Below are positions 1-9,710 of a DNA stretch of 64,000 bases, piece after piece. The position numbers were made by a program, and so were the translations under genes. Every line of letters begins with the position of its first letter. The stretch's first letter is position 1. The notes below the pieces were generated by a model. It had not been told where the DNA came from. It did no database searches and was given only the letters and a program-made list of their open reading frames with translations. The DNA comes from Scalesia atractyloides (taxonomy: Eukaryota > Streptophyta > Magnoliopsida > Asterales > Asteraceae). The stretch lies in NCBI GenBank assembly GCA_947069175.1, contig CAMTDV010000002.1, positions 11,710,988-11,774,987 of the forward strand, read 5' to 3'.

Positions 1-2
1 CC

Positions 3-128
3 GACCGACATTTCAGATTTCCTCATATAATCGAGGTTAGTGCTCCAAAATTCGTCGTTGAAGAAGCACCGGTTGAACCTATGGATATCGGGGAATATAT
101 AAATTACAACCAAGGTATTTCTACATAA
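3..128 (+). CDS. C-terminal end of an unidentified protein (enters from left edge)
   Basis: An open frame runs from the window edge for 41 codons to a TAA at 126-128. The encoded tail is acidic and proline-containing (APVEPMDIGEYINYNQG) and reads like a real C-terminus rather than random sequence. I do not recognise the family. It could be the end of a transposon protein, since the following kilobase is repeat-rich. The start lies outside the window. Confidence 0.3.
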   Translation, partial: DRHFRFPHIIEVSAPKFVVEEAPVEPMDIGEYINYNQGIST

Positions 129-900
129 AAAGGTTGTCCTTTCACTTCACTCTCCGGGGTAACTCACTTAAGCTGATCTGCGAAACTAGCAGTGCCGCTA
201 GTCTCGTCACGGGGAAAATGGTGGTTTTCTCCGTGACCACACTCCGGCTGAGAATAAGTATTTGAGGATTGAGAGTAAGGTAGTAAGTAGGTTGTAAGTG
301 AGAGGGTGTGTATGTGTGTCTTTTACCTGGAGATCCAATATTTATATATAGCCAAAAAGATGTGTTCAGGAGATGGGCTGGTGGGCCTTGGGCCCGGCCC
401 ATACAGCCACATACATTCGTTTTGTCCCTCTGTGTCAGATATTAAATGTTCCCTGTAGGAGAATTAATGTCCTTTATCAGAAGGTGTGTTCTGTCGAATG
501 TTGAGTGGTGCCACGTGTAAAAGCAACCATCTCTAGTGTTAGGCCTGCTGCCAGCCGAAAGTGGAGAAGGTGGAACAGTCACTGGTAGAGATATGGTTGG
601 TGTGCAGTCTGACGTCTGCATTACTGCTCATGCGACACTGTCACACGCAACCTGCCGAGCAACCATTGGTCACAGTTCCGCCACTTTGTACCCTTGAGTA
701 TGGTCAACACCTCTTAGTGCTTACCCATTCTATGAGGCTACCAGTGTTTTTTCCCGCCAGCGCAGGGTGTTAGGGGTATATCCTTTTGTCCCAAGACTAT
801 AAGGCGCTTCTCATGTGTGTCTTGTCCTTGCAAGGTTTTAGGATTCATAGCTCAGAGGGATGTTGTTCTGCGCAGGGTCTAGTAACCTGCGCACATGAGT
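129..900. other. No recognisable gene
   Basis: This stretch has mixed base composition and no convincing coding frame. A TATA-like segment (TTTATATATAG) lies near 341-351. The sequence could be the LTR or 3' flank of an element ending at the left edge, but no matching second copy is in the window. Confidence 0.4.
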
Positions 901-1125
901 CTAACTTGTCGTTGTGCCAAGTACACAAGGCTCGTTGCGTGACTTGTGTTACTTTGTCTAACTTGTCGTTACGCGGAGTGCGCAAGACTCGTTGTTTGAC
1001 TTGATTGCATTGATCTAATTTACGTTGCGCTGAGTGAGCAAGGCTCATTGTATGACCTATTAGTGTTGGCCTCATTCACCGTTGCATTGAGTGCGCAAGG
1101 CTCATTGTATGACCTATTGGTGTTG
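901..1125. repeat. Four degenerate tandem repeats of about 57 bp
   Basis: Units start near 901, 958, 1015 and 1070. Each carries a core of the form GTTGCGCTGAGTGxGCAAGGCTCxTTG followed by TGACCTATT or TGACTTG. Units 3 and 4 are closest to each other, so the array probably grew by stepwise local duplication. No protein or RNA function is visible. Confidence 0.75.
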
Positions 1126-1286
1126 AAGAACACGCACCATTGCATGTTGCATGCAAGGTTATCTTTGTAAAAAGTAGTTTAGGGTATGGTTCTTTACGCA
1201 GGCGTAGGGCTTTTGAGACCATACCCCCTCAGTTGTATAATCTATATTATTGTTGTAAGAACATAATCTTTGATCATATATTCTTC

Positions 1287-1368
1287 ATCCATTCGTAATT
1301 AGGGCAACGTGATTATAATCATCGAGGATCCATTCGTAATTAGGGCGACACGATCAGAATCATTGAGG
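1287..1368. repeat. Tandem duplication, 2 x 41 bp
   Basis: Two adjacent 41-bp units, 1287-1327 and 1328-1368, both start ATCCATTCGTAATTAGGGC and end ATTGAGG or ATCGAGG. They differ at only a few positions. Confidence 0.85.
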
Positions 1369-1553
1369 ACTGTGGCACTACAACAAAATCGCCAACTCAC
1401 TGTTGGAATATTTAGTGTCACAACACCTTTTGTAAGTTTATACAATTTGTTTGTACTTTTATTAATGAATTAATATCGACACTTAATTGTCAGCTAAATC
1501 GTCAATTCAAACTTCGTCTTGTACTTTTATATTATAATTTGACGTTTAACAGG

Positions 1554-2133
1554 CGTTTCACTTATGCATTAACGATCTATAATGCGGTATTTAGTTTTAT
1601 TTTGTATGATATATAACTATGCACATGTGCATGTTACTAGAAAAAGTTAATATGCACAAGTGCATAGTTTGCAATAATAGGTTAATAAGGTAGTTAATGT
1701 TGATGCACATGACGTTGAATAGGAGTTTCACAAATGCATTAATGATCTATAATCCGTATTTAGTTTTATTTTGGTGTGATATATTGTTATGCACATGTGC
1801 ATATCCTGTTAGAATATGTTAATAAGGTAGTGTTGTGTGATATATAGTTATGCATATGTGCATAACTTTCCAGAATAGGTTAATAAGGTAGTTCATGTTG
1901 ATGCACATGTGCATATCTTATATGTTGATAAAGTTAACGTTGACGCACATGCTCATTGTATACCATCAATGAAAAAAAATCGAAGAAAGTTACATTTGTC
2001 TTAACGTCAAGGGATGAAGGGTCAAAAAGAATGCCAGGTGCAACGGAAGATGACTACGTGAATGTTAAACAAAAAGGTTAAAAGAAGTTGATTATTTTTT
2101 TATGATGAAATATGAGTTTATGCACTTGTGCAT
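1554..2133. repeat. Cluster of ATGCACATGTGCAT palindromes inside degenerate ~170-bp repeats
   Basis: Perfect 14-bp palindromes ATGCACATGTGCAT lie at 1619-1632, 1789-1802 and 1901-1914. One-base variants lie at 1652-1665, 1849-1862 and 2120-2133. The first two perfect copies sit 170 bp apart in a repeated context (GTTTCAC...ATGCATTAA...GATCTATAAT...TTTAGTTTTATTTTG). Further half-matching copies lie in and after the inverted duplication (near 2393, 3370 and 4229). Subterminal repeats of this kind are typical of DNA transposons; that reading is inference. Confidence 0.7.
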
Positions 2134-2469
2134 CTTGTATTACTTTCATTTTAAATAATATAATTTATGTAAACACATTAAGTTCATAAATGTAGGCGTG
2201 CAAAAGGATAAAACATTAAGAGGAGGAAACATGACGAAACACCAAACAAAGGTTTTGATGGAGTCCGTATGATATAGAATATGAGGTTCACAAAATCAAA
2301 AGTCACAGCGACAGATGACAGGATGACGTTAAGGTGGACAACAACAATGCTGCTGGAATGTGTTATTTAAAATATTCAATCAAACATTAAAATACACATG
2401 TGCATTATTATGTATGAACATTTTATAACATTTATTCTTTTAACATGTTAAAAGAAGGAAAAACAAGTT

Positions 2470-3129
2470 ATGAAGGAAGACAATGACCACGGGGTCATTA
2501 AAGACGAAGAGATGGATGAAGAACGTGGGACATTTGATAAGTGGGAACATTTGTACGAAGGGTGTGCATTGACACCAAGCAAAATTGTTGAAAGAATAGG
2601 AAATAACCCAAATGAAGATGAGATATTCTTCAATTATGACTTTTTGGCGTTGTTTATGAACACGATGGTAGAGATTAACAAGGACGGAACATTTAAAACA
2701 GAATTTCTTGAGTGTTTGGATGAGGATAAGGCGGTAAAGGATGTGAATTGGTGCAAGTACATATGTGACATGATTAAAGTAAGCAAGAATGGATGGCATC
2801 GGGCTAACACGTCAAGATACTTCAACGGGGCGCTTACAATTTTGGTGGTAAGTTATTTATTACGTTTGCATATGGTATAAAATAATACGTTTGCATAAAA
2901 TTGTCACTTATGGTAATAATGTACATGTGTAGGTCATTTATGTGGACATAACGTTATGCGGGGATATCAATATGATTCGAACAATGAGCCTGCTAGCGTT
3001 CTAGACAAAGGATATGCTAAGCAGGAGGGAAAACTTTGGGATAAAGAATGGCGGTTTTGGCAAAGGAGAGTTACATGAAGGATATGTTGAAACTCAAGAT
3101 TTGAATGATGTGGATGAAATGGTGATAGA
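2470..3129 (+). pseudogene. Transposon-type protein fragment, left copy of inverted duplication
   Basis: The first open stretch starts at 2470 and contains FDKWEHLYEGCALTPSKIVE and NTSRYFNGALTILV. A clean GT-AG intron (about 2848-2932) then joins in frame to VIYVDITLCGDINMIR. The order, with a short intron after GALTILV, resembles proteins that precede Ulp1-type protease domains in plant Mutator-like elements; that family link is inference and I see no protease domain here. The reading frame ends in a stop near 3002, where the right copy stays open. A ~386-bp upstream part kept in the right copy is missing. This is a relic. Confidence 0.55.
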
Positions 3130-3167
3130 ACATTCTTTCTATCACCATATCCACATCATTCAAATCG

Positions 3168-4034
3168 TTCTATCACTATTTCATCCACATCATTCAAATC
3201 TTTAGTTTCAACATATCCTTCATGTAACTCCCCTTTGTCAAAACCGTCATTCTTTATCTCAAAGTTTTTCTTCCTGCTTAGCATATCCTTTGTACAGAAC
3301 ACTAGCGTGCGCATTGTTCGAATCATATTGATATCCCCACATAATGTTATGTCCACATAAATATTCTGCACATGTGCATTATTACCATTTGTGACAATTT
3401 TATGCAAACGTATTATTTTATACAGTATGCAAACATGATAAGTAACTAACCACCAAAATTGTAAGCGCCCCGTTGAAGTATCTTGACGTGTTGGCCCGCT
3501 GCCATCCATTCTTGCTTACTTTAATCATGTCACATATGTAATTGCACCAATTCACATCCTCTACCGTGATATCCTCATCCAAACACTTAAAAAATTTTGT
3601 TTTACATGTTCCGTCCTTGTTAATCTCTGCCATCGTGTTCATAAACAACGCAAAAAAGTCATATTTGAAGAATATCCCATCTTCATCAGGGTTATTTCCT
3701 ATTCTTTCAACAATTTTGCTTGGTGTCAACGCACACCCTTCGTACAAATGTTCCCATTGATCAAATGTCCGACATTCTTCATCTATCTTTTCATCTTTGT
3801 TGATCGCGTGGTCAACGTTTCCTTCGTAACTTGTTTTTCCTTCTTTTGACATGTTAAAACAACCCCGCTATTCCTTATCCTTAACAAACCACAAACTACC
3901 GTCTCATTCACCTCTATGTTACCATCTTTTATTTTAATAACCATATTTTTTCCATCGAAATTATCTACCACATAATGTGCCAATTTCGTTGGTAGACTGT
4001 CCGTTCTCAGCTGTAAAATACTTCCAAACCACAT
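3168..4034 (-). pseudogene. Transposon-type protein fragment, right copy of inverted duplication
   Basis: On the minus strand the frame starting at 4034 encodes LPTKLAHYVVDNFDGKNMV and a short acidic stretch. It is followed after a frame change by the same WEHLYEGCALTPSKIVERIG block as the left copy (3418-3852). A short intron then leads into IYVDITLCGDINMIR. The first block looks like the conserved N-terminal region of plant transposon proteins associated with Ulp1-like proteases; I am not certain of the family. A frame break separates the two blocks. This copy is the more complete one. Confidence 0.55.
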
Positions 4035-4324
4035 ACTTTTTACTGCATTATTCTATTTCTTAGACAATATGTTTATCACCATCAAAAGTTGATGTGGTGA
4101 CAAACGTGTCCATAGTGAGCTTCAATTGACCTCTCTAACAACTTTTTTACTTTTTTACTTGTTTGCCAATGTTTTAACTCTTGTTGATCTGATTTCCTTC
4201 TTTGAATCGGTTTATTCACACACTATGATGCACTTGTGCAAACAAAAGAATACATGTTATAAAATGTTCATACATAATAATGTAGATGTGCGTTTGAAAG
4301 TTTGATTGAATATTTTAAATAACA

Positions 4325-4744
4325 TATACCTAAAAATAATTGGATTAAAGGGTCAACCCATGAGCCCTCCGCGTTGATATAGACACAACTCATTTAGCTA
4401 AATAGGTTTACGGGTTAGACCCAAACCCACAAACTCTTGTGTCATGTTTTTGTTGTGTGACAAACTCACAGCCCGTGAAGGACAACACATCTTTCATGAA
4501 ACCAGGCATCCCATAAAAGGTGGCCCATCAACCATAGCTAAGCCTATATACATTGGCCCGTGCATATCTAATGTTGTTAATTTATTAAGATGAAGTGCCA
4601 GAATCTAATGTTGTAACTTATATGGCCATATGGGTATAAAATATCACTAATAATAATAACCGATAGCATATTTTGTAATTTCTAGTTGCATGTAAGAGTG
4701 AATTGGTTCAAAAGATAAAACAAATGGCGAGTATATAGATCAAC
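4325..4744. other. No recognisable gene
   Basis: Moderately AT-rich spacer between the inverted duplication and an LTR. I see no coding frame, RNA gene or repeat in it. Confidence 0.5.
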
Positions 4745-6975
4745 TGTCACACCTCGACCCGCAGCGGAATAAGAGTCGGGGCATAATTGGGTTATCACCA
4801 AAGCTCATGATATTTACTAATATGTTTCATATTTATTAAAGTCAAAATTAAATTCTCAATAATCCAAACATGTTCATACAAATACAAAGAAAAATAATCA
4901 ACTAAACAATCCAAGCTCTAAACCAGTTTATTCTTCTAAGCCAATCCTATGTGTTTCTTGCTGCAGCTGGTTCACCTGCATCATGTGTAAAAATGGGGGT
5001 TTTGGGGTCAACATAAGTTGGCGAGTGAACCTTGTTAGATAAACATTTATTATTGATTTCTTGTTATCTTTATCAACGAAAAATTGTGCAATAGTCATAT
5101 GTGAGCAAATGTAAATAATCAAACAATAGCAATAACAACCACAAACAATAACATACAATAACATATGAACTTGCATGAATATATAACATGAATGAAACTG
5201 TATATGTTGGCAACGTCACGTTCACGCTCATAATGTAATGGGGAACTGACGGCCTATGATGAATGTCTGTGCGATCAAGGCTCAATCAAACGGAGCCGAT
5301 CGTATGTTGGCAACGCCCGGTTCACGCTCATAATGTAATGGGGAACTGCTCAACGCTCATAATGTAATGGGGAGCGGCGGCCTATGATATTGCATGTACT
5401 GAAAATAATAAATTAAATCTGAACAATAACCACACAAACAGTTGATACAAGCTGAATACACATTTGTTCATGATATGATGTATGCACAATGATTTAAATA
5501 TAATAAATGGTAAGACACATGATACACCCCAAAAACGTGATTAAAACGGGGAATTTGTAGAGATTCACTCACATTTGGTGCGTTCGGTTGAAGATGATGA
5601 AATGCGCACGAGTTTGAAGGATTGATCAACGAGGATTAACTAACCTAAATAATAACGGAATGTATAGTAAATGAGTGGATTTTATTAATAATTTAATAGG
5701 ATTTTCAGATATATTTTTGTGAGTTTAAGGCTATTTCCTATCTTTAAAAACATTATTTTTAAGTATTTTTAATTGATTTTTAAATTAAATAAATAAATAA
5801 AAATATAAAAAACTGTTGACTTTTGCGTTGACCATTGACTGTTTGACTGTGACTGTCGACTGTTTGACCGGTTCTATTGTGTGCATGTATACGCCGGGCA
5901 GGGATAATATCCAAATTATATTAAACTTATAAACAACCTAACTTCGTCTTCTTCGTTACAGAATCACAGACTACGATTACTCTATTGTTTCTTGTTTAAT
6001 TCGATTGACAAACATTCAAATGACTAAAATGAAATGGCAGAGACGATTTTTGGAAGTAACATACCGGAGAAACGATTTATCTCAGAATTCCGGCGAAGTG
6101 GTCGGCTCTGTTTTTACGGATTTCGTCTGAGCGGACAGATTAACAATTTTTATTAGCTAAATGCGAAATTGAAGCACTGAACAAGAATTACCAGAAGGTT
6201 TAGAAGGCTATACCTTTTCACAGCGAGAATTGAGAATTTTCAGAAGTTTTCCGGCGAGAGTTAATTATCCGATATCGTCGTCTGAAACTGATTCTGATTG
6301 AAGGGTTTGAGTTAGCAAAAGCTTAACAACTGATAGACGATGAAAGAAATGAGAGACTTACTGATTTGATGGAAGACACGGTTTTCCGGCGAAAGTCCGG
6401 CGAGTTCAAAAAGCTGCTCCGACAACTGAAAGTAGTGCGAAAATGAAATTGAAGGTCTGCAGATGAGTTTGAGTCGCGAGAGGGGACTAAGGTTGGAGTA
6501 AATCAGGAAGTGCAAATTTTTCGGTTATTAAAACCGATCAACTTATGAATTCAAGTCCATTCAAGATCAAATTGATTGAAGGTGTCGGTTTATCAGTTAT
6601 AATCAGAATTCCGTGATCACTCAAACTTCCAGGACGTTTGGAAGCCGATAACGGTTTCAGTTAGCGTAAACCGGTTGATTTATGGTTGAACATAAGATTT
6701 AATTGATTCCTAGAACTAACAGAAAACATCAAGTGCGCGTGTTAAGTCTTTGAGTCTTTCCGGCTGACCCGGGTTCGAGTCCCGGCAGCCTATTTTTCAT
6801 TTTATTTATTTTATTTTTACTTTTTATCAATTATAACTTTTATATTCTAGTTTGTTTATTAATTATGCATCATTAAAAATTAAAATTGACATAAATACGC
6901 AACGAAACATTTATAACTTGATATTCGATTACAAACGGAGCGGGTTTGGAAAACCCGTTTTTGACAAATGTTACA
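4745..6975 (-). mobile_element. Ty3/gypsy LTR, family 1 (copy A), 3' LTR of a truncated element
   Basis: The minus-strand LTR runs from TGTAACA (complement at 6969-6975) to the conserved end GCGGGTCGAGGTGTGACA (complement at 4745). It is preceded on its own strand by the PPT-like GTAGGGGATAC complement at 6976-6986. It shares end sequences, the ATCAAGGCTCAATCAAACGG motif and the TTTCCGGCGA-rich leader with the other five copies. Tandem repeats around 5205-5390 include AACGCTCATAATGTAATGGGG. Unlike the other copies it lacks the sense tRNA-like array: sequence jumps from GCCGGGCAGGG near 5900 straight to AACTTCGTCTTCTTCG. No TSD can be tested because the internal side is truncated. Confidence 0.85.
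6731..6790 (+). other. Antisense tRNA-like module in LTR copy A
   Basis: It ends in a perfect T-arm-like hairpin: stem CCGGG/CCCGG around loop TTCGAGT, with B-box GGTTCGAGTCC. The A-box part is degenerate. It lies antisense to the LTR in U3, like its counterparts in the other five copies. Confidence 0.65.
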
Positions 6976-7055
6976 GTATCCCCTACTTTAGGAATTTCGT
7001 CCCGAAATTTAAGTAGTAGTAGTAGTAGTAGTAGGAAAAAGATGCGGGTATACAT
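6976..7055 (-). mobile_element. Internal stub of the truncated gypsy element (PPT and pol tail)
   Basis: Immediately inside LTR copy A lies the complement of GAAATTCCTAAAGTAGGGGATAC, matching the PPT region at 57958-58000. Next come an AGT trinucleotide run (about 7015-7034) and GGAAAAAGATGCGGGTAT, which matches the end of pol at 58013-58028. Homology stops near 7055, where the element is cut off. Confidence 0.75.
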
Positions 7056-8229
7056 GCTATGGTGTTTTTATAAGTTAGGGTGTTATTTCAAATTCGAAAA
7101 TCCCTATAATAACTGCAAAAAATCGGTTGCATATATTCATCTCATAATTAGATTTTTATTAGTTAAATTACACTTATACCCTTAAACTATCAAAATAAAA
7201 AGGGACACATGTCACCTCCATAATCTTTTTATCCTTCTCACACTTTTAAATTTTCTCACATGAACCTCTACCTATATATATATATATATAAAGTTTAAAA
7301 TACAAAATTCACTTAACGTGCGAGTGTATGCGGCTATAAAATAACGTGCGTGATTAGGGGTTACTGCATACGTGATTTATGTGTGTTTATTTACTGCATG
7401 CGTGATTTATGTGTGCTTGTTCATTCATGATTTTGTTCAACCCATGCGTGACAAGGGTTATTGGATGTGTGATTTCTGTGTGTTTGTTCATGTGTGATTT
7501 TGTGTCAAGCTATGCGTGATCAGGGTTTGAATTTTGTAATATGCATAATTTACTCGTGTAAGCTTCGCACTTAAGGGGCTATTGTACATTAACCTTTATA
7601 TATATAGGATTCGGTTCAATTAAGAACCATCACGAGTTGTGAGAACTCCTACTTCCCCCACGAGTTGGGTTACCGTTTTTTACACAAACGTAGATGAAAA
7701 TGTTATAAACACATCTATAAAAAAATTGTCGAGTCGTTAGTTACACGTAAAATTTGTTTAAGACGATGTAAATTTTTTACATCACCAATAAAAGTTTTAT
7801 ATAACCGATATAAATTTTTGCATGCGACAATTTGTTCTGTTGGAACAATTGATTTTTTTAAAGATTTTTGTGTTGAAAAAAACTTTTGGAAGGGCTAGTT
7901 CTCATAGTTTTCATTTTACCTTTTCCCTATATGTACATATATAAGGTGAGGTTCATTTGTGAACAACCCCCTTGATTGTGAACACTAGTGAACTAATCCT
8001 AGCTACTGATTATCAATATACAAGTGTAAATTAATGGCTATGGTTTGATGATGAAAATACAGATTTGATGATGTAAATCAATGGCCAAGATTTGTCCACG
8101 CAGTTCACAAATACACTAGTATTCACTCTAGAACCCTGCCATTACATGTATATATGTATGTATGTGTGTGTGTGTCAATTATCATGTTCTGTTGTATTAT
8201 ACATATATACAATTGCAAGTGTAGTGAAC
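7056..8229. other. Non-coding, low-complexity and small-repeat DNA
   Basis: There is a TA run near 7275-7290 and a GCGTGATTTATGTGTG-type degenerate repeat at about 7320-7530. A possible small element lies between TATATAGGATTCGGTTCAAT (7602) and TTCCCTATATG (7923). A second small repeat starts at TATAAGGTGAGGTTCATTTG (7940). I found no terminal structure good enough to classify them. The short ORF at 8092-8280 looks random. Confidence 0.4.
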
Positions 8230-9102
8230 TGTTTTTTGTCTTTTTGTCTTTTTTTAATTAATTTAACCTTCAAGTTTTAGAATTGACTCATACAACCCCT
8301 TAATTTTCTAAATGCTTTGTAATCGAGTTTAGCGTCTTTATTTTTATTTACGAGTCGATATAAACTTACGTTACATTTCGACATAATTTTTTTTTGTGTG
8401 TTTTCTCAACTTTCAGCATTAACACTTACAATCCTTTAACTTTCTAAATACTTTTATAATCGAGTTTTATGTGTTTAGTTCTAGTTACATCTGGTATAAA
8501 TTCAAGTTATGTTTTGACGTAAATTTTATTTTTTTCTCCAGAAATAAGTTGGGCTAGATATATTAATTTTTTGGTTGGTTTATATATTGACGTAAAGTTG
8601 TTCGGAAAGGATTCGGGTCAAATTTAATAGATTTTTATTAGATGGTATAAATCTGAGCCACTTACGTTTCGACACCCGCCACAATGTGACGTACCATGCT
8701 TTAACTCAAAATAACACTATTTTCTTACGTGCATATATTTACGTACGTGTCGATATAAATTTAAGTTTGGTTTATATTTCGCGTAAATTTTATTTGAAAA
8801 TATGTCAAATCAAATATAATACGTTTCCGTGTTTATTATTATGTATGTTTTTAGTTTGTTTACGTTTTGACGTATTTTTTTTTCCGGAAACCAATCGGGT
8901 CAAATTAAGTGATAAACGACTGCTATGAATTTATTTTTGGGTATTTTATGCATACATTTTTACAACAACCTACATTTTTATGCTTTTCAAATATATAGTT
9001 GTTAACTGCGTTTTTTCTCCGTTTAAATTTTATAAACAACCAGACGTAAAGCGTAACTTAAAAAAAACGTTATCCCGCCATAAAGCATGGTATAACTTCT
9101 AG
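8230..9102 (+). mobile_element. Helitron-like relic
   Basis: The block has the base style and recurring phrases (ACGTTTTGACGTAxxTTT, TCAAATxTAATACGTTT) shared with 12300-12664 and, reversed, with 20800-21310. It ends with a weak hairpin (CCAT/ATGG around 9078-9090) and CTAG at 9099-9102 followed by T, as expected for a Helitron 3' end. The 5' end cannot be placed. No Rep/helicase coding is visible, so it is non-autonomous or decayed. Confidence 0.4.
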
Positions 9103-9527
9103 TTTTTTACATGTACTGTGTTCAATAACTTGTACAGTTTGTTTTGTGTTTTGACCAAGTCAAAATCATGCAAGAACCATGATATATAAACATTCCGACC
9201 CCAATTGTCTTGCCTTGCCTAGAAAGAATATTGTCACAATGTATGTTTGACGTTTATAAAATAAAATATCATGATTTTCTCATTTTATGGTTAAATGCTA
9301 AATAACAAAATATATCTAATATCATTTTTTTGTATGCCAAATAATTCAGGCGCTGGATTATTTTCAATATCAGTGTAAATTCACTTAAAATGATTAAAAT
9401 AAATAATCATGTTTGAAAAAAAAGGGACAAATGCAAATCAGTTTAACAAAGAGGATGAAAAATCTTTTTTGTTGAATAATAATAACTTAAAAATATAGAA
9501 AATATCCTTTATATCACTCGTAGTGAT
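9103..9527. other. Upstream intergenic region of the HSF-like gene
   Basis: AT-rich sequence with no gene. Apart from the proximal repeat and TATA segment listed separately, I see no distinct regulatory motif. Confidence 0.4.
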
Positions 9528-9624
9528 GGGAATAAGAATATTGCACGCTCTACATCTAACGACAGGGATTGTAACGGGGAATAAGAATATTGTACGCCCT
9601 ACATCTAACGGTTGGGATCATAAC
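9528..9624. repeat. Tandem duplication of about 48 bp in the proximal promoter
   Basis: Unit 1 (9528-9576) and unit 2 (9577-9624) both begin GGGAATAAGAATATTG and continue ACGCxCTACATCTAACG. The pair lies about 90-180 bp upstream of the HSF-like start codon, so any protein site in it is doubled. Confidence 0.8.
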
Positions 9625-9644
9625 CATGATAGGAAGTCTAACGG

Positions 9645-9667
9645 TTATATATATATGTATATATAAG
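9645..9667 (+). promoter_or_regulatory. TATA-rich segment upstream of the HSF-like gene
   Basis: An alternating TA tract ends in TATATAAG about 45 bp before the ATG at 9711. That is a plausible TATA box, but the 5' leader would then be very short. The assignment is inferred from position only. Confidence 0.35.
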
Positions 9668-9710
9668 GTAGGTGATTTATGTGCTGATGGTTTACATTCA
9701 TTGTGGTGAA

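Larger units (their letters stand above)
2361..4324. repeat. Large imperfect inverted duplication
   Basis: The left arm (2361-3130) reads the same as the reverse complement of the right arm (3168-4324). Outer ends match (TGTTATTTAAAATATTC at 2361, its complement ending at 4324). The ~37-bp centre holds an extra partial copy of the right-arm start. The arms differ mainly by a ~386-bp segment, roughly 3858-4243, present only on the right. A transcript across the region would fold into long double-stranded RNA. Confidence 0.9.
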
